NCBI GenBank assembly: GCA_025929805.1
Contig: JAICPP010000014.1
Location: 1 to 25,694, forward strand
Reading direction: 5' to 3'
From: Gemmatimonadales bacterium
GTDB lineage: Bacteria; Gemmatimonadota; Gemmatimonadetes; Gemmatimonadales; GWC2-71-9
Length of the DNA stretch: 25,694 nt
This document shows positions 15,108 through 22,879 of this stretch, piece after piece. Positions within the stretch are counted from its first letter, which is position 1; every line of letters starts with the position of its first letter. The position numbers were made by a program, and so were the translations under genes. Below the pieces are notes generated by a model. The model ran no database searches, had not been told where the DNA came from, and saw only the letters and a program-made list of their open reading frames with translations.

Positions 15108-16975
15108 CGGAACCTCGGCACCATGGGCTGCTGATATTGGCGGTCCTGATCGGCTGTGCCGGTGCTCAGGAACCCCCTCCGACCACCCCTTCGCAGCCCC
15201 CGGAGCAAGCTGTTCCGCTCTACCGTCCTTCTGTGCTCCCATTCCCAGTGGCGGACTCATCCGGCCGCGCGTTGGAGCTTGCGTTCCTCGGCGGGTTCAA
15301 CGCGCCGCGCCCCCAGCTGGTGGATGCCGATGGAGACGGCGATCTGGATCTCTTCGTTCAGGAGGTAACTGGAAGGGTTGCGATGTTCGAGCGGGTCGGG
15401 AGCCGTGACGACCTGCCGCGTTTCGTCTTTCGCACTTCGCACTACGGCGGCCTCGACGTGGGCGAATGGTACCGTTTTGCCGATGTGGATCAGGACGGAG
15501 ATCTGGACCTGCTAGCGGAGCAGCCGTACAGCTACCTCAAGTATTTCCGAAACGACAGCCGGCGTGGCGCCCAGACGTTTGTGCTCGCAGCGGACACGCT
15601 GCGGGACACCGAGGGCCGGGCCATGTTCTCCGACCGGCAGAACATCCCGCAGCTCGGCGACCTGGACTGCAACCAGCGCTCCGATCTCCTGATCGGCCGG
15701 CTCGACGGCACCGTCGCACGTTATGAGGCCGAGCGATCCCAACCCCGGGCTGCGCCCGCCTTCCGCCTCGTGGCCAACGAGTTTGAAGGGATCAGGATCA
15801 TTGGGCAACAAGGAACTCCGGGTCAAATCGTCCCCGGCCCCTTCGGTCCCGGGCCCAGCATGCACGGCGCCAATACGATGGCCCTCACCGACCACGACTC
15901 GGATGGCGATCTGGATCTCTTCTGGGGGGACTTCTTCGAGCCCGGGCTGCTCCTGATCGAAAACACCGGCACCTGCTCTTCCCTGAACTTTCGGGGTCAG
16001 CCCGTCCAGTTTCCTCGGGGAGACCCGATCCTGACGTCGGGGTACAACGCACCGACCTTTGGCCAGGTGGGAGGATCGGGTGACTTGGAGTTGGTCTTGG
16101 GCGTCCTGGGAGGTGCCTACAATCCGCTGCGTACCTCCGCCGACAACCTCTATTACCTGCGACGGGACTCGGGTGGGCGATGGTCACTCAAGAGCAGACG
16201 ATTGCTTCCCGTGCTGGACATCGGCAGCGAAACCATTCCGGCGGTCGGGGACTTCGACTCGGACAACGACCTGGATCTTCTGCTCGCGAACAAGCTGGAT
16301 CCTGCTGACCTGAAATCGTCTCGGGTCTATCTGATAGAGAATGTGGGGTCGGTGACCCAGCCCGCTTTCCGAGTCGGTAAGCCGCTCGGCTTGCTTCCGC
16401 GCTATCACCAGGCTCCAGCCCTGGGAGACCTGGATGGCGACGGGAGACTCGATCTGGTGGTGGGGCAGTGGGGGCCCCGGGTGGCGTGGTACCGTCAGTC
16501 CGGCAGCGAGCTTCAGGCGGTAGACACTGCTATCGTCACCCTCACTCGAGGCAGCAACACAGTGCCGGGTCTAGGAGATCTGGATGCTGACGGTGACCTC
16601 GATCTCATGGTGGGAGAATCCTCCGGGTTCTTGAACTTCTATCGCAACACGGGCAACCGTACACGGCCGACCTTCACGTTGGAAAGTGATGAATATGGCG
16701 GACTGAAGGTCGGTCGCCGCAGCGCCCCGCTTCTGATCGACATCGACCGTGACGGTGACCTCGACCTTCTGGTCGGCTCGGAGCTGGATGGTCTCACGCT
16801 CTTTCGGAATAACGGGACTCGCACGAGCCCCCGCTTCCAGCGCGTTACTGCGCGGCTCCCGGAGGTGCCTGCACTGGCGGCGCCGGCTGCGGGTGATTTC
16901 GACCGGGACGGTGACCTCGATCTGGTAATCGGCGGGGTGGGTGGTGGCGCTGTGTACCTGGAGCAGGTGCACTAA
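15098..16975 (+). CDS. Ca-binding FG-GAP/VCBS repeat lipoprotein
   Basis: A 625-residue protein starting at GTG 15098, ten bases inside the previous gene. The signal peptide ends VLIGC, so Cys20 is a probable lipidation site, followed by a Pro/Gln/Thr spacer. The body is an array of integrin-alpha-like FG-GAP repeats. Eight carry a full DxDxDGDLDL-type calcium loop (for example DADGDGDLDL, DVDQDGDLDL, DHDSDGDLDL, DIDRDGDLDL). Two are degenerate (DLDCNQRSDL and VGGSGDLELV), giving ten in all. Such proteins form surface propellers that bind ligands or polysaccharide. It ends the three-gene exported-propeller set. No stop or frameshift was seen. The exact ligand is unknown. Confidence 0.9.
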   Translation: MPLTEPRHHGLLILAVLIGCAGAQEPPPTTPSQPPEQAVPLYRPSVLPFPVADSSGRALELAFLGGFNAPRPQLVDADGDGDLDLFVQEVTGRVAMFERVGSRDDLPRFVFRTSHYGGLDVGEWYRFADVDQDGDLDLLAEQPYSYLKYFRNDSRRGAQTFVLAADTLRDTEGRAMFSDRQNIPQLGDLDCNQRSDLLIGRLDGTVARYEAERSQPRAAPAFRLVANEFEGIRIIGQQGTPGQIVPGPFGPGPSMHGANTMALTDHDSDGDLDLFWGDFFEPGLLLIENTGTCSSLNFRGQPVQFPRGDPILTSGYNAPTFGQVGGSGDLELVLGVLGGAYNPLRTSADNLYYLRRDSGGRWSLKSRRLLPVLDIGSETIPAVGDFDSDNDLDLLLANKLDPADLKSSRVYLIENVGSVTQPAFRVGKPLGLLPRYHQAPALGDLDGDGRLDLVVGQWGPRVAWYRQSGSELQAVDTAIVTLTRGSNTVPGLGDLDADGDLDLMVGESSGFLNFYRNTGNRTRPTFTLESDEYGGLKVGRRSAPLLIDIDRDGDLDLLVGSELDGLTLFRNNGTRTSPRFQRVTARLPEVPALAAPAAGDFDRDGDLDLVIGGVGGGAVYLEQVH

Positions 16976-17022
16976 CCAGCGCGCTTTCCGAAATTCCTGC
17001 GTGATCCTCTACATCCCGCAGT

Positions 17023-17038
17023 GGGCATAGCACTTGCC
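17023..17038 (+). promoter_or_regulatory. Putative sigma-54 (-24/-12) promoter of the first PEGA kinase
   Basis: GGGCATAGCACTTGCC has the GG-N10-GC spacing of RpoN promoters and matches GGCA and TTGC of the consensus TGGCACG-N4-TTGCW. The first base is G instead of T. It lies 140 bp before the kinase GTG and has two close relatives in the window, at 18584 and 23712. Transcription would start near 17049. Confidence 0.6.
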
Positions 17039-17123
17039 GGAACGCCTGCCAGCAGCAACCTAACCCGTTTCCAGCCAGTCAGATCCGGTATGACGCCCAG
17101 CCTCGGGGGTGAGTTCCGGTGAC

Positions 17124-17158
17124 GGAGTCCGCCACAACCTGCCGGGATTTACCGGAGC
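17124..17158 (+). repeat. Conserved 35-bp leader block, copy 1
   Basis: This block matches 18684-18718 at 30 of 35 positions, including an identical TGCCGGGATTTACC. Both copies start about 100 bp downstream of a putative sigma-54 promoter, with matching spacing (121 and 120 bp from promoter to GGGATTTACC). It sits in the untranslated leader of the kinase. In this copy CCGG-GATTTA-CCGG can form a small hairpin; in copy 2 the right arm is changed. Regulatory role or shared ancestry are both possible. Confidence 0.6.
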
Positions 17159-17177
17159 TTCCGACGCGGGAGAATTG

Positions 17178-18566
17178 GTGAGCGCCTGTCCCAGATGTCA
17201 TACGCCGCTCCCCGTGGACGATCTTTTCTGCTCTCACTGCCCCCCAGACTACACCCACGAGCTGCGCGAACGGCTCGCCCAAGCGCTGGAAGGTCGCTAC
17301 GAGATCATCCGCCTCCTGGGCCGGGGCGGCATGGCCGCTGTGTTTCTGGCGCAGGATCTGGCGCTGGAGCGTCAGGTGGCGATCAAGGTTCTTCCGCCCG
17401 ATACGACCCGCAATGACCAGCTGATCACTCGATTCCAGCGGGAAGCCAAGACCGCGGCGAAGCTCGATCACCCCAGTATCATCCCCATTCATCGGGTCGA
17501 GAGTGAAGCCGGGCTCGTGTACATCGTGATGAAGTATGTCTCCGGCCAGTCACTCGAGGACTTGTTGCTGCGGGGCCCGCTATCCGTCCCTCAGGTACGC
17601 CAGATCCTGCGCGAGGCGGCGCTCGCGCTGGGCCACGCTCACCGGCGCCAGATTGTTCATCGCGACGTGAAGCCGGCCAATATCATGCTGGATGAAGAAG
17701 GCCGGGTAGTGCTCACCGACTTCGGGATTTCCAAGGCGCTGGAAGGGGCGACTCAACTCACCGGCACCGGCACCATCATTGGCACTCCAGCATACATGTC
17801 GCCGGAGCAGGCCAAAGGCCGGGAGGTGGATGGCCGGGCCGATCAGTACGCTCTGGCGATCGTCGGCTACCGGGCGCTGACCGGAAAGCTGCCGTTCGAG
17901 GGAGACTCTCACAGTATCCTCTACCAGCAGGTCTTTGAGCCGCCACCCTCAGTGCTCGAACGACGTCCCGACACCCCGCGCGATCTGCGCATCGCTCTGG
18001 AGCGAGCGCTCGCTAAAGACTCCAGGGCCCGGTTTCCGAGCATGGAGGAGTTCGCCGCCTCGGTAAGTGGAGAACGAGCTGTTTCGCCGGGCTCGGACTC
18101 TACGACGATAGTGAGGCCGCCAATTACGCAACGACCGCAATCCAAGTCCGGTGACGGCCATGGATCCGGAGTGCTGGTCGCCATGGGCACGCTTGCCGCG
18201 GTGATCGTGCTGGCATTGATCGGAGTGCCCCGGCTGCAAAGCACGGCGGACCGGCGTCCGGCGGAGCGCTCCGTGATTTCAGCCGCACCGAAAGCGTCCC
18301 GACTTCCGGTGAAGAAGAGTGGACCGGCAAAGCTGAGGGCCGTGGATTACGCCTTTCTCAGCGTGCGCTCGAGTCCCCGAGCACTGCTCTATGTCGATGG
18401 ATCCAAGGTGGGACTGACGCCGATTACCAACCACCGGCTGACTGCAGGCACCCACCGGCTTCGGGTGGAGCAGAAGGGCTATCAGTCAGTGGCCGAAACG
18501 GTCGTCATCAAGAGTTCCCGTCCCGTCAATCGTCGCTACGAGCTGCGGCGTCATTCCAGCCGATAA
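17178..18566 (+). CDS. Membrane Ser/Thr kinase: zinc ribbon, kinase, TM, PEGA
   Basis: A 462-residue transmembrane kinase. An N-terminal zinc ribbon (C4-x2-C7 ... C18-x2-C21) precedes the kinase domain (about 41-297): LGRGGMAAV (48-56), K70 in VAIK, alpha-C E89, HRDVKPAN (161-168), DFG at 181-183 and GTPAYMSPE (202-210). A TM helix (about 331-350) leads to an extracytoplasmic PEGA domain (about 391-458, with SSPRALLYVDG and GTHRLRVEQKGY). The GTG start (17178-17180) has GGGAG five bases upstream and matches the N-terminus of the paralogue at 20352; the longer reading from 17109 is untranslated leader. It is monocistronic: the next putative promoter begins 18 bp after its stop. Kinase activity is expected; the target and PEGA ligand are unknown. 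Confidence 0.95.
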   Translation: MSACPRCHTPLPVDDLFCSHCPPDYTHELRERLAQALEGRYEIIRLLGRGGMAAVFLAQDLALERQVAIKVLPPDTTRNDQLITRFQREAKTAAKLDHPSIIPIHRVESEAGLVYIVMKYVSGQSLEDLLLRGPLSVPQVRQILREAALALGHAHRRQIVHRDVKPANIMLDEEGRVVLTDFGISKALEGATQLTGTGTIIGTPAYMSPEQAKGREVDGRADQYALAIVGYRALTGKLPFEGDSHSILYQQVFEPPPSVLERRPDTPRDLRIALERALAKDSRARFPSMEEFAASVSGERAVSPGSDSTTIVRPPITQRPQSKSGDGHGSGVLVAMGTLAAVIVLALIGVPRLQSTADRRPAERSVISAAPKASRLPVKKSGPAKLRAVDYAFLSVRSSPRALLYVDGSKVGLTPITNHRLTAGTHRLRVEQKGYQSVAETVVIKSSRPVNRRYELRRHSSR

Positions 18567-18583
18567 GCAGGTACCGCCCAACC

Positions 18584-18599
18584 GGGCACAGCCCTTGCC
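18584..18599 (+). promoter_or_regulatory. Putative sigma-54 (-24/-12) promoter of the four-gene operon
   Basis: GGGCACAGCCCTTGCC has GG-N10-GC spacing and matches GGCAC and TTGC of the RpoN consensus. It starts 18 bp after the stop of the first PEGA kinase and lies 164 bp before the lipoprotein ATG. Any activator site upstream would fall inside the preceding gene. Confidence 0.62.
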
Positions 18600-18623
18600 A
18601 CCCCCGCCCGCCACAACGCCCTA

Positions 18624-18637
18624 ACTCTTTTAAGAGT
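18624..18637 (+). other. Small hairpin in operon leader
   Basis: ACTCTT and AAGAGT are complementary arms around a TT centre, about 13 bp downstream of the expected sigma-54 start site. It is AT-rich in a GC-rich region. It is absent from the related leader of the first kinase. Its role is unknown. Confidence 0.35.
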
Positions 18638-18683
18638 CAAGACCTCCAGTAAGCCTGGGACCCTGGCGGGCTCCTCCGTTCGT

Positions 18684-18718
18684 GGACTCCGCCAGAAGGT
18701 GCCGGGATTTACCAGAGC
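18684..18718 (+). repeat. Conserved 35-bp leader block, copy 2
   Basis: Second copy of the block at 17124-17158, with five differences. It lies in the leader of the four-gene operon, 45 bp before the lipoprotein ATG. The match extends more weakly upstream (both leaders also share CCTAAC near 17060 and 18620), which suggests duplication of promoter, leader and kinase together. Confidence 0.6.
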
Positions 18719-18762
18719 CGGTTCGGCATATGACTTGGCCTCATTCCCTCTCCGGGAGACCG

Positions 18763-20355
18763 ATGTATAGTGCCACTCCGAGGGTGCTAACCTTGATGTT
18801 AGGGGTCGGGATTCTCGCCTGCTCCGATTCCACCGACGTGGCCGACCAGGCCTACGTCACTATCTCCTCGGACAGTCCGGTCGTTCTCCGTGGCGATCAG
18901 CTGGAGCTTACCGCCAAGCTGTGGACCCGCACGTCTCCGGGTGACTCAGTCGAAGTCCGGAACGCCGAGCTCGTCTGGTCCACTGACGACCCGACGCTGG
19001 CCAGCCTGACCGCCAAAGACAACAACACGACCGTTGCCACCGGGGTGAACTCCGGTGTGGTCCAGATCCGCGCCGTCGCGACCGGCTTCCAAGGAGCGGC
19101 GGCAGCCAGCTTCCCACTCCGCGTCTCGGATCCCCTGGAGATCGACAGCGTGCGCCCTTCGGTAGTGCGCTACGGTGAAAAGGTCACGATGTACGGCGTG
19201 GGAGTGAACAACCTCTTCGTGGCGGGACTTCAGGGTGCGACGCTGGTGCCGGATACATTCACGATGGCAGCTGGTGCCGGCGGCATCGGCCAACTGAGCT
19301 TTTGGGTTCCTCCTCCGGCCTCGAGCGGGCGTGCCGTGGTGTTGAGCCCGGGCCAGATCGTGGTTGCTGCTGACTCCACCACTGTCTTGCCGCGGGACCT
19401 CTACGAGCCCAACGACAGTGCGCCGAGTCCCGTCGACTTGAGTATGGGTCCGTTCCCATCGCTTCCCGCAGTCCGCTTCTACAACCCAGCGCTTTCGTTC
19501 GAGCCCCGCGTACGGGCCGATTCACTCGGTGTCGATTGGTACCGGTTCAACGGCATCACCGGGGGCGGCGATCTGACCTTCATCTTCATGGCGCCTACCT
19601 TCAAGAACGCGCACCTCACCTTTCTCGCCTCGACCATCAACAACGCCGATTCGGTCACCACGCCGGGTTGGACGATCGGCTCGGGTCTCTATTACTGCAA
19701 GGACCACGTGTTCAAGGTGGAGGAGCAACCAGCCGACTCTCTGGTGGTGGCCCTCAGGAATGTGCCCGCCGGCTCCGTGGACCTGGTCTCACTCTTCTTT
19801 GTGTCGGGACGCTATGGAGTGGCGGTGGTGGACGGGTACCTGACCAGCAACCCGGCAGTCGGGCCCGACCGGCTGGAGGAGAACGATAACTGCGAGTTTG
19901 CGGACCGGAACTTCGTCAATCCGGCAACGCGGGTCGATCTCACAACCCCGTTTGCCGACACACTGACCATCGACAACCCACACGATATCGACTGGATCCG
20001 GTTCCGGGTGCCTGGAGCCATTCCTCAGGCGGTGTCGTTTCGGACTGCTCCGCCGACATCGACTGCGGCGGAGATTGGTGATATCGACCTTTATGTGATC
20101 GGGGTGCCCGTGGCGGGATCTCCGCTCGATCTCAGGGGATCGTCCCGCGGCGATGGATCGAGCGAATCGATGACGCTGCTCCTGGATCCCGGAGAGTACT
20201 ACATGGTGGTAAGTGATTTTGCGGGGGTGCCCACTCGCTACGCGTTGTGTGCGGCGGTGGGCACCAGCTGTGCCACCCCCTCTGGCTTCCTGAAGACCTC
20301 CGGCTCTCAATCGCGAGTGCGCAGGAACCGGAGCTTGAACGGGGCGGCTCGGTGA
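18763..20355 (+). CDS. Lipoprotein with Ig-like, IPT/TIG-like and PPC-type domains
   Basis: A 530-residue predicted lipoprotein, first gene of a tight operon. The signal peptide MYSATPRVLTLMLGVGILAC gives lipidated Cys20. About 30-120 resemble a bacterial Ig-like (BIG2) domain (ELVWSTDDPTLASLTA, then GVVQIRAVATG). About 125-200 resemble an IPT/TIG domain (IDSVRPSVVRYGEKVTMYGVGV). Two later modules have PPC-like features: DLYEPNDSAPSPVDL with VDWYRFNG, and DRLEENDNCEFAD with HDIDWIRFRVPG, ending near LLLDPGEYYMVVSDFAG. ATG 18763 has GGGAGA upstream; the longer reading from 18682 enters the conserved leader. The stop overlaps the kinase start by four bases (GTGA). It is probably an envelope partner or sensor for the kinase (inference). 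Confidence 0.85.
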   Translation: MYSATPRVLTLMLGVGILACSDSTDVADQAYVTISSDSPVVLRGDQLELTAKLWTRTSPGDSVEVRNAELVWSTDDPTLASLTAKDNNTTVATGVNSGVVQIRAVATGFQGAAAASFPLRVSDPLEIDSVRPSVVRYGEKVTMYGVGVNNLFVAGLQGATLVPDTFTMAAGAGGIGQLSFWVPPPASSGRAVVLSPGQIVVAADSTTVLPRDLYEPNDSAPSPVDLSMGPFPSLPAVRFYNPALSFEPRVRADSLGVDWYRFNGITGGGDLTFIFMAPTFKNAHLTFLASTINNADSVTTPGWTIGSGLYYCKDHVFKVEEQPADSLVVALRNVPAGSVDLVSLFFVSGRYGVAVVDGYLTSNPAVGPDRLEENDNCEFADRNFVNPATRVDLTTPFADTLTIDNPHDIDWIRFRVPGAIPQAVSFRTAPPTSTAAEIGDIDLYVIGVPVAGSPLDLRGSSRGDGSSESMTLLLDPGEYYMVVSDFAGVPTRYALCAAVGTSCATPSGFLKTSGSQSRVRRNRSLNGAAR

Positions 20356-21839
20356 ACCAGTGCACCAGATGTCACACGCCGCTGCCGGTTGACGGACGAT
20401 TCTGCTCCAACTGCGGAACACCATCCGGGGAGCTGGAGCATGCCTGCGCTCCGGAGCCCACCGATGACCTGAGGGAGCGGCTCGCGCGGACTCTGGTCGG
20501 CCGCTACGAGATCACCAAGCTGCTCGGACGCGGTGGGATGGCCGTGGTCTTCCTGGCTCAAGACCTGGTCTTGGAGCGGCAGGTTGCGATTAAGGTGTTG
20601 CCGCCGGAGATGTCCCACGACGCGAAGCTCATCCCGCGCTTCCAGCAAGAGGCCAAGACGGCTGCCAAGCTCGATCACCCCAACATCATTCCGATCTATC
20701 GAGTCGAGAGCGAAGCCGGCCTCAACTACTTCGTCATGAAGTACGTCGGTGGCGGATCGCTCGAGCAGCTGCTGGAGCAAGGCCCTCTTGCGATCGACCT
20801 GACCCGGCGGGTGCTTCGCGAGGCGGCGATGGCTTTAGGCCATGCCCACAAGCGGGGGATCGTGCATCGAGACGTCAAGCCTGCCAACATCATGCTGGAG
20901 GCGGACGGGCGCGTCGTCCTTACCGACTTCGGAATCTCCAAGGCGCTGGAAGGTGGTTCCGCACTGACCGGAACCGGCAACATCATTGGTACTCCCCACT
21001 ACATGGCTCCCGAGCAGGCCAAGGGGGTGGAGGTAGATGGCCGAGCCGACCAGTACGCCCTCGCGGTGGTAGGCTATCAGATCATCACCGGTAAGCAGCC
21101 GTTTGACGGCTCGTCTCACAGCATCCTCTACAAGCACGTGTTCGAGCAGCCGCCCCGGATCTTCGAGACCCGCCCGGACGCGCCGGCCGACCTCGGCGCC
21201 GCTCTGGATCGGGCACTGTCCAAAGAGCCCGAGCGGCGCTTTGCGACCATGGAAGATTTCGCGGCTGCGGTTAGCGGAGAACGGACAGGCCAACGCACGG
21301 TGGTGATCTCACCGGTCAAACCGCCCAGCCGCGGTGCCCGGCCCGTCTCTGGCAAAGCACCGCGGCGCAAGGTGGTCTGGGGCGGTCTGGTCACCCTTGG
21401 GTTGTGCGCGGCAATCGGTGGCGCTGGCTGGGCAGCGTTGCACCCCCATCAGGCCGCGGCTCCTGCCCCGGCGCCAGTGCATGTCTCTCCCGTGACGCCT
21501 CCTCCAGCTGAGGCAACCACGTCCCCTCCGCCCGCGCCCACAACCGCTCCGCCGGTGCCCCCAGTCGTCGAGCCTGAGCGTCCCTCACCGGCTGCCAAGC
21601 CGAAACCTGCCAAGAAGGAGTACGCCTTACTAACCGTGGCCTCCGAGCCGTGGGGGACGCTCTACCTGGGGAATAAGGAGATCGGACCCACACCGATAGC
21701 GGATTACCCTCTCCCGGTGGGCACTCACCGCCTCCGGATCGAGCAGGAAGGGTACCGTCCCAAGATCGAGACCATCGTGGTTAGCGGTCCCAATCCGATC
21801 CGGCGGAGATACAGTCTGGAGCCGGCAGGCCCACCATGA
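20352..21839 (+). CDS. Membrane Ser/Thr kinase: zinc ribbon, kinase, TM, Pro-rich linker, PEGA
   Basis: A 495-residue paralogue of the kinase at 17178. The zinc ribbon is C4-x2-C7 and C18-x2-C21. The kinase domain (about 52-308) has LGRGGMAVV (58-66), K81 in VAIK, E100, HRDVKPAN (172-179), DFG (192-194) and GTPHYMAPE (213-221). The TM helix is about 341-363. It is followed by a Pro/Ala/Thr-rich linker (about 368-418), absent from the first kinase, that could span periplasm or peptidoglycan, then a PEGA domain (about 423-490). The GTG start overlaps the lipoprotein stop (GTGA), and its own stop overlaps the next ATG (ATGA), so the genes are translationally coupled. All catalytic residues are intact. 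Partners are likely the co-encoded envelope proteins (inference). Confidence 0.95.
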   Translation: MNQCTRCHTPLPVDGRFCSNCGTPSGELEHACAPEPTDDLRERLARTLVGRYEITKLLGRGGMAVVFLAQDLVLERQVAIKVLPPEMSHDAKLIPRFQQEAKTAAKLDHPNIIPIYRVESEAGLNYFVMKYVGGGSLEQLLEQGPLAIDLTRRVLREAAMALGHAHKRGIVHRDVKPANIMLEADGRVVLTDFGISKALEGGSALTGTGNIIGTPHYMAPEQAKGVEVDGRADQYALAVVGYQIITGKQPFDGSSHSILYKHVFEQPPRIFETRPDAPADLGAALDRALSKEPERRFATMEDFAAAVSGERTGQRTVVISPVKPPSRGARPVSGKAPRRKVVWGGLVTLGLCAAIGGAGWAALHPHQAAAPAPAPVHVSPVTPPPAEATTSPPPAPTTAPPVPPVVEPERPSPAAKPKPAKKEYALLTVASEPWGTLYLGNKEIGPTPIADYPLPVGTHRLRIEQEGYRPKIETIVVSGPNPIRRRYSLEPAGPP

Positions 21840-22879
21840 TGCGTCTTCTGTTGCTCGTGGGCGGGGTAGTGGTGGCACTGCCACTTTCCGCTTATCGCTC
21901 ACCGCTCACGGCTCAAGCCAGCTCCACGCTCCGCCGGGCCAGCCAGGCGTACAGCAGCCTCGCCTATGCCGAGGCCATTGCGCTGGCACGTCAGGCCTCG
22001 CGAGAGCGTCTGAGCCTGGATGATCAGGCCCGGGCCTATGAGCTGCTCGGCTTCTCCTACGCCTCGCTGGACAGCACCCGTCAGGCTACCGAGGCGTTCA
22101 AACAGGCGTTGCTGCTAAATCCCGACCGGACGCTCGATGCAGGGCGAATCTCTCCCAAGATCACCAGCGCATTCGCTCTCGCCTTGGCTCAGGTGCTGGT
22201 GCTGCGTGATCTCAGGATCGACTCGGCGGAATTCATCGCCGGTGCTGGCGCCGTCCCCATCCACTTTACCGTGACTCGCACGGCCCGCCTGCGTACCCGA
22301 TTGGTGGGGCCCGGCGGCGCGATTACGGTGGACTCTGCGTTGGGTGAAGGGTCAGTCCGGCTCCAGTGGAACGGTCTCTTGTCGGATGGCCGGCCACCGG
22401 CGCGGGGGAACTATCGCCTCATCGTCGAGGCGAGTGCGGGCCGGGACAGTTACGCCGCGTCCCTTCCGGTACGAATCGATCCTGGTTCGGTCGACACGCT
22501 GCCCCACCTCAAGAGCCTTCCCGGGTATGACCTCATGCCGGAATCGGTGGTGCCCCCGCGGAGCTGGAAACCCGTTGGACTGGCACTTCTGGCGACGTCC
22601 GTGGCTCTGGGAGGCAGTCTGGCGCTGGAGAACTCGAAGCTGGGTGGAGGAGGTCGCCGGGAAATCCTGACGATCGGTACGGGAGCGGCACTGGTTGGCC
22701 TGCTGGCGACGGTGAAGAAACCAGCCCCGGTTCCCGCCCGGGCCAATATCCTCTATAACAGCCTGGTGCGGGAGCAGTTGGCTCGGCGAAACGCAGAGAT
22801 TGCGGTAGAGAACGCCCTGCGGCGGCGGCAGGTGAAGCTCGCGATCCTTCCCCCGGCGCGGGCAGCGAGGAAGTCATGA
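21836..22879 (+). CDS. Exported TPR protein with FlgD-like Ig domain and C-terminal membrane helices
   Basis: A 347-residue protein. The signal peptide (about 1-28) contains YRSPLTAQA, encoded by a heptad repeat. About 30-110 form TPR-like helices (AYSSLAYAEAIALARQA, ARAYELLGFSYASLDSTRQATEAFKQALLLNP). About 130-215 look like a FlgD-type Ig domain (VRLQWNGLLSDGRPPARGNYRLIV). Two hydrophobic helices follow at about 243-262 and 275-292, then a basic helical tail. It starts with an ATGA overlap with the kinase (a second ATG at 21839 is equivalent) and ends in an ATGA overlap with the barrel gene. It would be anchored in the inner membrane and act as a periplasmic scaffold (inference). No named family was recognised. 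Confidence 0.82.
   Translation: MMRLLLLVGGVVVALPLSAYRSPLTAQASSTLRRASQAYSSLAYAEAIALARQASRERLSLDDQARAYELLGFSYASLDSTRQATEAFKQALLLNPDRTLDAGRISPKITSAFALALAQVLVLRDLRIDSAEFIAGAGAVPIHFTVTRTARLRTRLVGPGGAITVDSALGEGSVRLQWNGLLSDGRPPARGNYRLIVEASAGRDSYAASLPVRIDPGSVDTLPHLKSLPGYDLMPESVVPPRSWKPVGLALLATSVALGGSLALENSKLGGGGRREILTIGTGAALVGLLATVKKPAPVPARANILYNSLVREQLARRNAEIAVENALRRRQVKLAILPPARAARKS
21889..21916. repeat. GTGAGCG heptad repeat inside a signal-peptide region
   Basis: Read on the minus strand, four heptamers run in tandem: TTGAGCC, GTGAGCG, GTGAGCG, ATAAGCG. This has the same 7-bp period and GTGARCG core as the elements at 2004-2078 and 5920-5994. It lies in coding sequence at the signal-peptide cleavage region of the TPR protein and keeps the frame (28 bp, with flanking codons making up the phase). 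No second arm was seen, so it is a partial or simpler copy. Confidence 0.55.

Noticed and set aside
14043..15260. Minus-strand open frame of 405 codons
   Set aside because: It is antisense to the YVTN propeller and the next gene, with no family motifs or signal. The plus-strand frame has clear propeller repeats.
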